This document shows, one piece after another, positions 48,304-58,220 of a DNA stretch of 64,000 nucleotides. A program made the translations under genes and the position numbers. Location of the stretch: contig NZ_JABASR010000009.1 in NCBI RefSeq assembly GCF_016107525.1, forward strand, positions 112,499 to 176,498, in the 5' to 3' direction. How positions within the stretch are numbered: the first letter of the stretch is position 1; every line of letters starts with the position of its first letter. A model generated the notes under the pieces. The model searched no databases and was not told the origin of the DNA. It saw only the letters and a list, made by a program, of their open reading frames with translations. Source of the stretch: Psychrobacter aquimaris (GTDB taxonomy: Bacteria > Pseudomonadota > Gammaproteobacteria > Pseudomonadales > Moraxellaceae).

Positions 48304-48741
48304 ATGTCAGAACATATTGTCGAAAACAACCCTAAGAAAGAGCTGTTATTTGCTTTAGGCGGTGTTGCCTTATTTTTAGGTATCGTCTTACTTATTGGTG
48401 TTTCTGCGTTTTTGCGTCCAGCAGGCGAGCACATTACTGCTGAGACGACCGAAGCGTCAGCGGCGGCTGATGAAGCAGAAGCGATTGCCACTGAAGATGC
48501 TGCGCCAGCTGAAACAGATGCCGCACCTGTAGAGGCGGATACAACAGCGACTGATACTGCTGCAGATGCAAGCGTCACGCCAGCGACCGATAGCGCTGTG
48601 GTTACGGCAGAATCTGGTACTGCAACTGCTTCTGGCACAGTCAGTCAAACTGCGGTTGCAGATGCTGATTTAACTGCGGAGCAAGCAGACGGTGATCTAC
48701 AAGCGGGTGATGCAACTGATGAAGCGGTAGCAGCACAGTAA
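48304..48741 (+). CDS. Small Ala-rich membrane protein, function unknown
   Basis: A 145-residue protein with a polar start, one membrane helix at about residues 13-37 (LLFALGGVALFLGIVLLIGV) and a long, acidic, Ala/Thr/Glu-rich low-complexity tail. Topology is likely N-in with the tail in the periplasm. I recognise no family. Composition resembles the acidic tail of the lipoprotein at 17949. AAGGT lies just upstream of the ATG. It is flanked by lnt and a terminator. Confidence 0.7.
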   Translation: MSEHIVENNPKKELLFALGGVALFLGIVLLIGVSAFLRPAGEHITAETTEASAAADEAEAIATEDAAPAETDAAPVEADTTATDTAADASVTPATDSAVVTAESGTATASGTVSQTAVADADLTAEQADGDLQAGDATDEAVAAQ

Positions 48742-49054
48742 TATAAGCCGGTAGATGCTTAGCTTTTAAAGCGTGGTTCGATAAACCTGTTTCGCTTAAA
48801 TCTCAAGTAGGACGGCACTATTATTGTAATGTGATAAGTACGATAGCATCGTCATCACTGACATTAATGCTAAAAAGAAAAGCCCGCTTTCAGCCCATGA
48901 GAGTGGGCTTTTTTGTGGGTATTTGTGTAATTTTTAGCCAACTTTTTCTTTACTTGATTATAACCAAGTGAAACAATGTTCCGCCTATATGACCGTTCGT
49001 CTGAATCATCAGGGCTTTGGTCATGACAAATATGATCTTTAAAGGAATAAAGTT
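48742..49054. other. Intergenic region upstream of the POT transporter
   Basis: About 310 bases with a terminator at 48878-48916. No other element is recognised. Confidence 0.4.
48878..48916 (+). terminator. Rho-independent terminator
   Basis: An AGCCCGCTTTC/GAGAGTGGGCT stem (two wobble pairs on one strand), an A run before it and six T after it, about 140 bases after the small membrane protein gene. Confidence 0.75.
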
Positions 49055-50617
49055 ATGGGCACAGAAACACAATCGCAGGCTAGTGCTGCTGAATTAGAAG
49101 CGCTAGATAATGGTTTTATGGGGCATCCTAAACCGTTACGTCCGTTGTTTTTTACAGAAATGTGGGAGCGATTTTCTTATTATAGTATTCGTCCGCTATT
49201 AGTATTGTTTATGGTAGCGACGGTCAGTAGTGGCGGTTTTGGCTTCGATGAGGTCACAGCTTCTGCTATCTATGGTATTTTTGCAGGCTCATTGTATTTA
49301 GCGGCCGTACCAGGCGGTTGGCTGGCAGATAATTGGCTGGGGCAAGAGCGAGCACTGTGGTGGGGCAGTATTATTATCGCCCTAGGTCACTTGTGTATCG
49401 CGCTATCCGCTATGTTTGGTATGACGCTATTTTTTGTTGGCCTGATGTGTATCGTTCTCGGTTCAGGTTTATTTAAAACTTGTATTTCAGTAATGGTCGG
49501 AGCTTTGTATCCCAAGGGTGATGCACGCCGAGATAGCGGCTTTACTTTATTCTATATGGGTATCAATATCGGTGCGCTATTGGCCGCCCTTATCGTTGGC
49601 GTATTTAAAGAAAAAGGTATGTGGCATGTAGGCTTTGGTGTCGGTGGTCTAGGCATGCTGGCTTCATTATTGATTTATCGTTTTTCAGCTAAAAAAACGT
49701 TAAATCGCTATGCTCGTGCCAAAAATATCACTCCTGAATGGGAGCAAACGACTGGGCTTTTCAAAAATGTAGGTCGCTGGGTGGCAGGGTTTCTGGCGTT
49801 ACTTGTCGTCATTACTTTGTTGGTGGCGACTGGTATTATGCCATTTAATCCTGAGATGGTTGCCCAATATATGACGTACATCATTGCAGCAGTAGTGATA
49901 CTGTACTTTGCTGTCATGTTTATTTCACCGCGATTGGACAAAACCGATAAGCTGCGTTTGTTGATTTGTTTTATCTTAATCATTGGCTCGACGCTATTTT
50001 GGTCGAGTTTTGAGCAGCAGCCAACGTCGTTTAACTTATTCGCCGATCGCTATACAGATCTTAACGTTTTAGGCTTTGAAGTGCCTAGTATTTGGTTTCA
50101 GTCGCTCAATCCTTTGTTTATTCTCATATTAGCGCCGATTATCAGCATTGTCTGGGTCAAGCTTGCAAATCGAGGCCTTGAGCCGAATAGTATGGTAAAG
50201 TTTGCGCTTGGTATGTTGCTCGCTGCCGCAGGCTTTGCATTGATGATTTTTGCCTCAAAAAGTATTTTGACTAGCGATGGCGGTTTGGCTTCACCCTTAT
50301 GGTTAGTCGGTAGTTTGTTATTGCTGACGCTTGGTGAGTTAGCGCTCAGTCCTGTTGGTCTGTCTGCAATGACTAAGCTTGCGCCAAAAGGCATGCAAGG
50401 TCAGATGATGGGGCTTTTCTTTGCATCTATCGCCATGGGTAACCTGGTCGCGGCTTTCTTTGGTGGTCATGTCTCTGCTGATAAAATCGAAGGGTTACCG
50501 GGATTATTTACGATGATGACAACCTTTTTGGTGGTCACAGCCGTTATCTTATTGGCCTTAGCCAAACCGATCAATAATATGCTACAAAAAAGCGAGCATG
50601 CAGATACGCTGAGCTAA
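49055..50617 (+). CDS. POT family proton-dependent peptide transporter
   Basis: A 520-residue transporter with 12-14 membrane helices. The first helix contains FFTEMWERFSYYSIRPLLVLF, which includes the ExxER proton-coupling motif. FYMGINIGALLAALIVGVF and WSSFEQQPTSFNLFADR are further POT signatures. It imports di- and tripeptides with protons across the inner membrane. An aminopeptidase P is encoded next, which could act on Pro-containing peptides it brings in. AAAGGAA precedes the ATG. Confidence 0.94.
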   Translation: MGTETQSQASAAELEALDNGFMGHPKPLRPLFFTEMWERFSYYSIRPLLVLFMVATVSSGGFGFDEVTASAIYGIFAGSLYLAAVPGGWLADNWLGQERALWWGSIIIALGHLCIALSAMFGMTLFFVGLMCIVLGSGLFKTCISVMVGALYPKGDARRDSGFTLFYMGINIGALLAALIVGVFKEKGMWHVGFGVGGLGMLASLLIYRFSAKKTLNRYARAKNITPEWEQTTGLFKNVGRWVAGFLALLVVITLLVATGIMPFNPEMVAQYMTYIIAAVVILYFAVMFISPRLDKTDKLRLLICFILIIGSTLFWSSFEQQPTSFNLFADRYTDLNVLGFEVPSIWFQSLNPLFILILAPIISIVWVKLANRGLEPNSMVKFALGMLLAAAGFALMIFASKSILTSDGGLASPLWLVGSLLLLTLGELALSPVGLSAMTKLAPKGMQGQMMGLFFASIAMGNLVAAFFGGHVSADKIEGLPGLFTMMTTFLVVTAVILLALAKPINNMLQKSEHADTLS

Positions 50618-51024
50618 TTGAAACACAGGGTTAAAATGATTTGGTATCAATACTAATACCAGCAAAAATGTTAGATGGCGAGACGTGTTACCCTCATCGG
50701 TAGCACGTTTTATGGTTGCACTTAGTAAGTTATTGCCCCCACGCTATTGAAAGTCCGCTTTCCGCCCAAACATCTAATGATGTTCTGCTGTAATCCTATA
50801 AGGCTATTAAAAATAGCTAGCCTCATTTATCTGCTCATTGAAAACGTTTTAATTTTCAAATCATTGAATCGCTTACTTAGTTGTAGATGTTAAGCATTCA
50901 ATGAATGGTAAATAACAAACGCTTAAAACAGTTTTACTTGCTCAAATAAGACGACTATCCATAGTCGCCTCACAAGATGATTTTTCTAAATCTCATTTTT
51001 TTAAAATCAATAAGGACACTTTTT
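50618..51024. other. Intergenic region between the POT transporter and aminopeptidase P genes
   Basis: About 405 bases with a weak terminator at 50683-50712 and a small hairpin (CGACTAT-CC-ATAGTCG) near 50950. No promoter is confidently placed. Confidence 0.35.
50683..50712 (+). terminator. Probable terminator of the POT transporter gene
   Basis: The stem ACGTGTTACC/GGTAGCACGT with one wobble pair and a six-base loop is followed by only TTTAT, so it is weaker than the others. Confidence 0.55.
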
Positions 51025-52842
51025 ATGAATAAACAAAGCATCCACGATCGTATCGACAGTTTACGTCAGACATTAGTAGCACAAGACCTGACCGCGATTA
51101 TCGTACCGTCTGCTGATCCTCATCTATCTGAGTATCTGCCAGAATATTGGCAAGCGCGTTTATGGTTATCAGGATTCACAGGCTCAGTCGGTACGCTCGT
51201 TGTTACCGCTGATTTTGCTGGATTATGGACGGACAGCCGCTATTGGGTACACGCCGCTGACCAATTAGAAGGTACAGGTATTAGCTTAGAGAAGCTTGCA
51301 CCGGGTCAGCCGAATCATATTGATTGGCTCGCCGAGCATTTGGCGGAGGGTGACAGCGTGGCAGTCGATGGCAATGTATTGTCTATCTCTGAACAAGATA
51401 GATTGTTAAATGCCTTTGATGCCAATGACATTACGTTAATCACTGAGCGTGACGTATTGACAGAAATATGGAGCGATCGTCCAGCGCTACCAACTGCCAG
51501 TTTATATCAACACGATGCGCAGTTTGTCGCGCAGTCTGCTACCTCAAAACTTGCCGCTGTACGCGCAGGTATGGTTGAGGCAGGCGCAACCCATCACTTG
51601 CTTTCAAGCTTAGATGATATTGCTTGGCTGACCAATTTACGCGGCGCTGATGTTGACTATAATCCTGTATTTTTGGCACATATGCTGATTGATGCTGAAA
51701 CAGCGACTTTGTTTGTTGATAATAATAAAGTTAGCGCAGATATTGTACAAAGCTTAAAAGACAGCGGTATCACCCTTGCTGATTATGACGCTGTGCAAGA
51801 TTCATTGGGGACATTGACTGCTGATGACTTATTGCTATTAGATCCAAGTAAAGTGGCAGTGGGTACGCTATCTAAAATGGCAGACGGCGTAGGTTTTATT
51901 GAGCAAATGGCGCCAAGCACTTTGTTAAAATCGGTTAAATCTGAGGCTGATATTGATCATGTACGTGAAGCCATGCGTCAAGATGGTGCTGCATTAAGTG
52001 AGTTTTTTGCCGCATTTGAGCAGCGTTTAGCAGACGGTGAACGCTTAAGTGAGCTGGACGTCGATAGTATGCTCATCGACGTGCGCAGTCAGCAGCCACA
52101 TTATGTCTCGCCAAGTTTTCCAACGATTGCAGGCTTTAATGAAAATGGTGCATTACCGCATTATCGCGCAACGCCAGAGAAGTTTAGCTACTTAGATGTC
52201 AACGAAGGTGAAGGTGGTTTACTACTCATTGACTCAGGCGCTCAGTATCAAAACGGCACGACCGACATCACGCGCGTGGTCGGTATTGGACAGGTAAGCA
52301 GCGAGCACAAGCGTGACTTCACCACCGTACTCAAAGCCCATATTGCGTTGGCCAAAGCGCATTTCCCTGATGGTATCGCCTCACCGTTAATCGATGCGAT
52401 ATGCCGTGTACCATTGTGGCAAGCTCAGATGGATTATGGTCATGGTACTGGTCATGGCGTTGGTTATTTCTTGAACGTCCATGAAGGTCCACAAGTTATT
52501 GCTTATAGTGCCAGCACGCCGAAAGAGCGCGCGATGAAAGTAGGTATGATATCCAGTAATGAGCCAGGTTTATACCGCGAAGGCAAATGGGGTATTCGTA
52601 TCGAGAATTTGGTGGTTAACACACCAGTTGCCAATCCTACTGAGACGGAATTCGGTCAATTCTTAAACTTTGAAACCATCACTTATTGCCCAATTGATAC
52701 CCGTTTAATTGAGCCTGCATTATTAACTCAAGTCGAGATTGATTGGCTTAATGACTATCATAGCCAAGTCTATGCGGAGCTAAAAGACCGTGTTGAAGGC
52801 ACGGCACTTGACTGGTTGACTGAGCGTACTAAGGCTATCTAA
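51025..52842 (+). CDS. Xaa-Pro aminopeptidase (aminopeptidase P family)
   Basis: A 605-residue M24B metallopeptidase in the long, three-domain form. Two N-terminal creatinase-like domains precede the catalytic domain. Metal ligands are seen in LLIDSGAQYQNGTTDITRV (two Asp), GHGTGHGVGYFLNVHEG (His), SSNEPGLYREGKWGIRIENL (two Glu). It removes N-terminal residues before Pro. The ATG at 51025 has AAGGA about 9 bases upstream and was chosen over an upstream in-frame codon. E. coli PepP is shorter (441 residues). This long form resembles eukaryotic XPNPEP1. Confidence 0.92.
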   Translation: MNKQSIHDRIDSLRQTLVAQDLTAIIVPSADPHLSEYLPEYWQARLWLSGFTGSVGTLVVTADFAGLWTDSRYWVHAADQLEGTGISLEKLAPGQPNHIDWLAEHLAEGDSVAVDGNVLSISEQDRLLNAFDANDITLITERDVLTEIWSDRPALPTASLYQHDAQFVAQSATSKLAAVRAGMVEAGATHHLLSSLDDIAWLTNLRGADVDYNPVFLAHMLIDAETATLFVDNNKVSADIVQSLKDSGITLADYDAVQDSLGTLTADDLLLLDPSKVAVGTLSKMADGVGFIEQMAPSTLLKSVKSEADIDHVREAMRQDGAALSEFFAAFEQRLADGERLSELDVDSMLIDVRSQQPHYVSPSFPTIAGFNENGALPHYRATPEKFSYLDVNEGEGGLLLIDSGAQYQNGTTDITRVVGIGQVSSEHKRDFTTVLKAHIALAKAHFPDGIASPLIDAICRVPLWQAQMDYGHGTGHGVGYFLNVHEGPQVIAYSASTPKERAMKVGMISSNEPGLYREGKWGIRIENLVVNTPVANPTETEFGQFLNFETITYCPIDTRLIEPALLTQVEIDWLNDYHSQVYAELKDRVEGTALDWLTERTKAI

Positions 52843-52872
52843 AGTAAACGCTTATATCTGCGAATCTAAAAT

Positions 52873-52907
52873 AAAAAATCCCCGTAAAGTTTACGGGGAT
52901 TTTTTAT
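52873..52907. terminator. Bidirectional rho-independent terminator
   Basis: An ATCCCCGTAAA/TTTACGGGGAT perfect stem flanked by A and T runs, shared by the aminopeptidase gene and the opposing coiled-coil protein gene. Confidence 0.92.
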
Positions 52908-52972
52908 GACTGGTAATTTATCACTAAGAATTTATTCCTAAGGATTGATGGGTAGGAAGCAGGAAGCAGCGT

Positions 52973-53845
52973 TTAGCTTTTTTGCGACTCTTTGTTAGTT
53001 CCTGCTTTATCCTCGCTTAGATTCTGGGTCACTTCAGCACGTAACCAAGATTTTAAATTCTCAGACATCAGCATCATTTGCTCACTGAGATAATCATCAA
53101 TTTGCATTTCCAGCTCACGGATCAGCTCTTGATGCGTGGTACTCAGTTTTGCGTCTTTCAGGGCCAGTTTGATGGCGGCGCTGGCTTTGTCGTTGACTGC
53201 TTTTACGCTGTGCTCATCATTGCTATTTTTGTCATTAGCGACATGAGCATGCTCACTGATGGTTTTGTTCTCAGAGCTGGTGACAAAGTTGTTATCAGCA
53301 TTAGGTTGTGTAGCAGCTGATTTTTCAACGCTTTGATTTTTTTCAACACTGTTATCAATACCGAGTGATGCTGAAGCGTTCGCATCATTGGCATTCATAG
53401 CGGTCACTTTATCGGCAAGATTATTCTTCTCAGTGGCTATTTGCTCATTTTTCTGTTGTTCTTTTTGCGCGGTATCTGACGCTTCACGAAGTTTGGCTTC
53501 TTCTTTTAATTTAGCACTTTCCTTTAATCTGGCATCCTCTGCCGCTTTTACTCTTTGCTGTTCTTCTCGCTGTTGTTTTTCGACGGTCGCTTGCTCTTCG
53601 GCTTTTTTGTCAGTAATGGCTTTAGCGATGGCTTGCTCCGCTTCATGATTTTCATAGAGCTCATCGATATGGGCATCCAAATCATGAGTATTAAACACAA
53701 AGCTTTCAAATGATGTATCGTTCTGCAGTAAGGTGGTGATGTCTTTTAGCTCTTGGGTAATTGCTGCGCGAATAGGTTCAGGCGCACACGTCCAGCGCTG
53801 ATAAAACTGATGAGAAAATGAGTAGCTTGACATGGTATCGTCCAT
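52973..53845 (-). CDS. Charged coiled-coil protein, function unknown
   Basis: A 290-residue protein. The N-terminal 70 residues (SYSFSHQFYQRWTCAPEPIRAAITQELKDITTLL) look globular. Residues about 80-150 are a long coiled coil rich in Lys, Glu, Ala and Gln (KAEEQATVEKQQREEQQRV). A Ser/Asn/Asp-rich linker follows, then a helical C-terminus (ELIRELEMQIDDYLSEQMMLMSENLKSWLRAEVTQNL). There is no signal peptide or membrane helix, so it is probably cytosolic. The C-terminal helix resembles ends of DUF2497-like or polar localisation proteins only in general character. No family is claimed. An ATG at 53833 is an alternative start. Confidence 0.7.
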   Translation of the reverse strand: MDDTMSSYSFSHQFYQRWTCAPEPIRAAITQELKDITTLLQNDTSFESFVFNTHDLDAHIDELYENHEAEQAIAKAITDKKAEEQATVEKQQREEQQRVKAAEDARLKESAKLKEEAKLREASDTAQKEQQKNEQIATEKNNLADKVTAMNANDANASASLGIDNSVEKNQSVEKSAATQPNADNNFVTSSENKTISEHAHVANDKNSNDEHSVKAVNDKASAAIKLALKDAKLSTTHQELIRELEMQIDDYLSEQMMLMSENLKSWLRAEVTQNLSEDKAGTNKESQKS

Positions 53846-53852
53846 AAATGTT

Positions 53853-53892
53853 CCAAAAATTACCCCTTATCATACGCAAATACGATAAGGGG
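53853..53892 (-). terminator. Probable rho-independent terminator of fabF
   Basis: A 12-bp stem with one mismatch (CCCCTTATCATA and TACGATAAGGGG) is followed on the minus strand by TAATTTTT. It lies about 70 bases after the fabF stop. Confidence 0.7.
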
Positions 53893-53960
53893 CTGCAAGT
53901 GGACAAACGTAGCAAATCTGACACCAAGGTTACAACGACCGATATGCTGAGTTGTGGGCC

Positions 53961-55340
53961 TTAATGATTCACTGGCCACCGCGCGAATATTAACGAGCCG
54001 TTGGTACCACCAAAGCCAAAGCTATTGGATGCCGCATACTGTAGATTCTCAACTTTGCGCGATTGGTTGGCGACATAGTCTAGGTTACAGTTGTCTTCCA
54101 CATTATCTAAGTTAATGGTGGGTGGCACATGCTGATGCTGTAGGGCAAGGACGGTGAATATGGCTTCAACACCACCCGCGGCACCAAGCAAATGGCCAGT
54201 CATGGATTTGGTTGAGCTGACCAAAATGCGGTCTTTGACTGGCGCAAAAACGGTCTCAATAGCAATCGATTCAGCGACATCACCCGCAGGGGTGCTGGTG
54301 CCATGAGCATTGACATAACCAACACTCGATGGCTCAATGCCTGCATCATTTAGTGCATTACGCATCGCTCGTGCCGCCCCGCTGCCATCTTCAGGCGGTG
54401 CCGTGATGTGGCTGGCATCATCACTCATGCCAAAGCCAACCAGTTCAGCGAGTATGGTTGCACCGCGTGCTTTGGCATGAGCGAGGCTTTCTAGTACCAC
54501 CATCCCAGCGCCATCACCGAGTACAAAACCATCACGGTCTTTGTCAAATGGACGCGAGGCTTTGGTTGGCTCGTCATTACGAGTTGAGAGTGCGTGCATG
54601 GCACCAAAACCTGACATGCCAAGTGGGCTTGAACCTTTTTCACTACCCCCAGCCAGCATGACATCGGCGTCACCATAAGCAATCAAACGTGCGGCGAGAC
54701 CCATAGCATGTGTAGACGTGGTACAGGCAGTCGATGTTGCGAGGTTTGGACCTTTTAAGGTATGTTTAATCGCCACCAGTCCTGCCGCCATATTTACAAT
54801 AGAACCTGGAATAATAAAAGGAGAAACTTTTGTAGCGCCTTTTTCACGCAGCATATCGCGACTGTTTTCAATGGTCTGAATACCGCCAATACCTGAACCC
54901 AAAATAATACCAAAGCGCTCTTGGTCAACACCTTGCACAGGCGCGTCAGCAGCATTTACCTCATCGATAAAGCCGGCGTCCTTTAATGCCATGGCAGAGG
55001 CAGCAATACCATAATGAATGAATTCATCATAGCGGCGTGCGTCTTTGGCACTCATATATTGTTTGGCATCGAAATTTTTGACAACACCTGCAATTTGAGC
55101 ACGATAGTCCGAAGCATCAAAATGATTGATAGTTGCGATACCGCTCTCACCATTAAGTAGGCTTGTCCATGAGCTATCAACGTCTAAACCAAGTGGTGTA
55201 ATAGCACCCATACCTGTAACTACGACGCGCATATCATCAGTACGCTCATAGTGCGGTGGTTTCTGACGCGGTTGATGCTTTGGTATTGCGCTAGCATCAT
55301 TGGTAGCTTGATCAGTAAGTGAACTGCTGTGTTGGCTCAT
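53961..55340 (-). CDS. fabF: 3-oxoacyl-ACP synthase II-type enzyme
   Basis: A 459-residue ketoacyl synthase. The catalytic Cys is in STACTTSTHAMG near residue 204, the two His in NAHGTSTPAGD near 345 and MTGHLLGAAGG near 380. RVVVTGMGAITPLGLDVDSSW begins the core at about residue 37, so there is a polar N-terminal extension of about 36 residues compared with E. coli FabF (413). It condenses malonyl-ACP with acyl-ACP. AGGA lies 8 bases upstream of the ATG. It is not in a fab cluster here, so it may be an additional copy. Confidence 0.9.
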   Translation of the reverse strand: MSQHSSSLTDQATNDASAIPKHQPRQKPPHYERTDDMRVVVTGMGAITPLGLDVDSSWTSLLNGESGIATINHFDASDYRAQIAGVVKNFDAKQYMSAKDARRYDEFIHYGIAASAMALKDAGFIDEVNAADAPVQGVDQERFGIILGSGIGGIQTIENSRDMLREKGATKVSPFIIPGSIVNMAAGLVAIKHTLKGPNLATSTACTTSTHAMGLAARLIAYGDADVMLAGGSEKGSSPLGMSGFGAMHALSTRNDEPTKASRPFDKDRDGFVLGDGAGMVVLESLAHAKARGATILAELVGFGMSDDASHITAPPEDGSGAARAMRNALNDAGIEPSSVGYVNAHGTSTPAGDVAESIAIETVFAPVKDRILVSSTKSMTGHLLGAAGGVEAIFTVLALQHQHVPPTINLDNVEDNCNLDYVANQSRKVENLQYAASNSFGFGGTNGSLIFARWPVNH

Positions 55341-55436
55341 GCGATAGATCCTATACTTACGAGTCCTAAGAGGAGGGTATTTCAGAATTCATTATAAAAC
55401 ACATAAGTGCACGTGTGTAAACTAAAATTTGACCAG

Positions 55437-56765
55437 TCAGGCAAAACAAACCTGACCCAAGACTACGCCTTTATTAGCGCCAGTTACAGCTGGCAAATTA
55501 CCCGTTTCACCTATTAGTGTTTGTCTTGCTAGCCATGCAAAGGCGACGGCTTCGACCCACGCTGGATTCAGTCCTAAACTGGCGGTGGTTTCTACCGTGC
55601 AATGGGGCAGATGGGCTTGCAAGCGTGTCATTAAATAATCGTTTAATGCACCACCACCACAGACGTAAACCGAGCTATTTTCATGAGGATTAATAAACAT
55701 ATTAATTTGCATACTGGCACTCATCGCTGTCAGTTCAGTGAGCGTTGCCTGCACATCCGCTGACGAATAGCGGATATGGGCAGATGCCTGATCGAACTTT
55801 TGCAGCTCATCCTGTAGCCATGCTAAATTAAAATCTTCACGCCCTGTGCTTTTTGGATACGTTCGCGCAAAAAACGGATGTTCTATCAGCTGATTCAGTA
55901 GCGGCTCAACCACTTGTCCAGACTGCGCCCAAGTGCCACCAGCGTCATAATCTTTATCAGTATGTAATGCCGTCCACGCATCTAACAATAAATTGGCAGG
56001 ACCGGTATCATAACCAATCACAGGACTATCATTGGCTGGCAAGACAGTGATATTAGCAATACCGCCCAAGTTTAATAATATGCGTGTGCTATCAGGCGTG
56101 GCAAATAATGCTTGATGAAAAGCAGGAACCAAAGGCGCTCCTTGACCACCAACGGCCATATCGCGGCGGCGAAAATCGCTGACGACGCTAATGCCAGTAC
56201 GCTCAGCAATGATATTGGCATCGACTAATTGCAAGCTAAAACCCATTTGCGGACGATGGCGTACCGTTTGACCGTGACAGCCAATCGCCAACACCGATTC
56301 TACATCAGTATGTGATTGCTGTAATAAATTATTGACCACGTCGCTGGCAAATTCAGCATACTCTTTACTTGCCCAACCGAACCAGTCTAGCTCACTACTT
56401 GGTTCATCCTCTGCTGGTACTAATTCTTGAATACCATTAGGCTGACATAAGGCTAATAACACTTCACGTAGTCGTGGCGGGAACTCTTGGCTATGAGTTG
56501 CTAACAGTCGCATCGGTTGTTGGTTATCTTCTTCACCACCAAATTGACAAAGAACCGCATCCATCCCGTCTAAGCTGGTGCCAGACATCATGCCGATATA
56601 TAAACCATCATCGAAGTTTTCAAACACGGTTTGCTCGAGTGCATCGGTCAAGGTGGCATAGTTTAAATCGTCAATATTATCTAGACGGCTATCTAAGCTC
56701 ATATCTAAACTTAAATCTGAGTCAGGATTATTCTGAATATCGTCAATCGATACGGGCTTGGTCAT
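55437..56765 (-). CDS. anmK: Anhydro-N-acetylmuramic acid kinase
   Basis: A 442-residue sugar kinase of the ASKHA fold. YIGMMSGTSLDGMDAVLCQF near residue 57 is the AnmK phosphate-binding signature, followed by GCHGQTVRHRP, GGQGAPLVPAFHQ and LNLGGIANITVLP, and later VCGGGALNDYLM. It converts anhydro-MurNAc released from peptidoglycan turnover to MurNAc-6-phosphate. It has an acidic N-terminal extension of about 50 residues compared with E. coli AnmK (369). AAGG precedes the ATG. It is next to fabF on the same strand and divergent from tyrS, a neighbour order common in Moraxellaceae-like genomes as far as I recall. Confidence 0.93.
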   Translation of the reverse strand: MTKPVSIDDIQNNPDSDLSLDMSLDSRLDNIDDLNYATLTDALEQTVFENFDDGLYIGMMSGTSLDGMDAVLCQFGGEEDNQQPMRLLATHSQEFPPRLREVLLALCQPNGIQELVPAEDEPSSELDWFGWASKEYAEFASDVVNNLLQQSHTDVESVLAIGCHGQTVRHRPQMGFSLQLVDANIIAERTGISVVSDFRRRDMAVGGQGAPLVPAFHQALFATPDSTRILLNLGGIANITVLPANDSPVIGYDTGPANLLLDAWTALHTDKDYDAGGTWAQSGQVVEPLLNQLIEHPFFARTYPKSTGREDFNLAWLQDELQKFDQASAHIRYSSADVQATLTELTAMSASMQINMFINPHENSSVYVCGGGALNDYLMTRLQAHLPHCTVETTASLGLNPAWVEAVAFAWLARQTLIGETGNLPAVTGANKGVVLGQVCFA

Positions 56766-57007
56766 GGCAATTTACCTTAAAAAACGCTAGTATATCTCTC
56801 AAATTCTAACATCTTTTACTGGCTACGAAACTTTAATCCTGTTCCTAAAAATCAGAGTAGCAAGGAAAACGAGTGCAAGTACTATATATAGAGCAAGTGC
56901 TATATCTAGTAGACTAAACGAGTTTGACGCCGCTAATTGTATTTTGGGGCTTGGGATAAATAGTCCAAACGCATTACCCTTTTAATAAAGACAATAAAGA
57001 GATCATC

Positions 57008-58219
57008 ATGACCACGCAAACCTACACCCTAGAAGAACAGCTTGCCCTGATCCAACGCGGTACGCAAGAAATCCTATCTGAAGAAGATTTGGTTAAGAAG
57101 TTAAAACTGAATCGCCCGCTGCGTATCAAGGCAGGCTTTGATCCCACTGCGCCTGACCTGCATTTGGGTCATACCGTGCTGATTAATAAACTCAAGCATT
57201 TTCAAGATTTGGGTCATGAGATTTATTTTCTAATCGGCGACTATACCGCCAAGATTGGTGACCCTTCTGGCAAAAACAGCACGCGTCCGCCATTGACCGA
57301 TGAGCAAATCAAAGTCAACGCTCAAACGTATGCTGAGCAAGTATTTAAAATTTTGGATAAAGAAAAAACCCGTATCGTCTTTAACTCTGAATGGTTTAAA
57401 GATATGTCAGCGGGCGATATGATTCAGCTTTCTAGCCAATTGACTGTCTCACGTATGCTTGAGCGCGATGATTTCTCTAAACGCTACGCGGCGCAAACGC
57501 CAATTGCTATCCATGAGTTTCTCTACCCATTGGTGCAAGGCTATGACTCAATCGCGCTAAAAGCCGACATCGAGCTTGGCGGTACGGATCAAACTTTTAA
57601 CTTATTGATGGGTCGCACCCTACAAGGTCGCTACGGTCAAGAGCCACAAGTTTGTATCACTGTGCCGATTTTGGAAGGTTTAGATGGCGTTAATAAAATG
57701 TCTAAATCGCTGAATAACTATGTTGGTATTTATGATGCACCGGGCACTATGTACCAAAAATTATTGTCGATGCCTGACACCTTAATCCGTCGCTACTTTG
57801 AGTTTCTAAGCTTTAAGCCGATGGAAGAAGTCGAAGCGCTAATGGCCGAGATGGAAAACGGTCGCAATCCACAAGAAATCAAACGTATCCTTGCTGAAGA
57901 ATTGATTGAGCGTTTTCACGATGCTGATGCTGCCGCCAATGCGCACAAATCAGCAGGCAACGTATTAGCTGATGGCGAATTACCAGTCGATTTACCAGAA
58001 GTGACGCTAGAGTTAGAAGGCGCTGATGCGTTATTTATCGCGCAAGTTTTAAACCAAGCCGGACTTGCCAAAAACAGCTCATCGGCGAAAGACATGATTA
58101 AACGTGGCGCGGTCAAAGTAGATGGCGATGTGGTTGATGGTGGCTTTAGCTTAAGTTCTGGTCAGACTGTCGTTATCCAAGCAGGTAAGAAGGCTTATGC
58201 AAAAGTGACGGTGGCTTAA
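57008..58219 (+). CDS. tyrS: Tyrosine-tRNA ligase
   Basis: A 403-residue class I synthetase. The HIGH-like motif is [10 protein letters not shown] near residue 55 and KMSKS is in [11 protein letters not shown] near residue 230. The C-terminal 70 residues contain an S4 RNA-binding domain ([20 protein letters not shown]). The [10 protein letters not shown] form marks the TyrZ-type branch rather than the E. coli TyrS branch. It charges tRNA-Tyr. The TAA stop is separated by one base from the GTG start of the TIR-like gene. Confidence 0.96.
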   Translation: MTTQTYTLEEQLALIQRGTQEILSEEDLVKKLKLNRPLRIKAGFDPTAPDLHLGHTVLINKLKHFQDLGHEIYFLIGDYTAKIGDPSGKNSTRPPLTDEQIKVNAQTYAEQVFKILDKEKTRIVFNSEWFKDMSAGDMIQLSSQLTVSRMLERDDFSKRYAAQTPIAIHEFLYPLVQGYDSIALKADIELGGTDQTFNLLMGRTLQGRYGQEPQVCITVPILEGLDGVNKMSKSLNNYVGIYDAPGTMYQKLLSMPDTLIRRYFEFLSFKPMEEVEALMAEMENGRNPQEIKRILAEELIERFHDADAAANAHKSAGNVLADGELPVDLPEVTLELEGADALFIAQVLNQAGLAKNSSSAKDMIKRGAVKVDGDVVDGGFSLSSGQTVVIQAGKKAYAKVTVA

Positions 58220-58220
58220 T

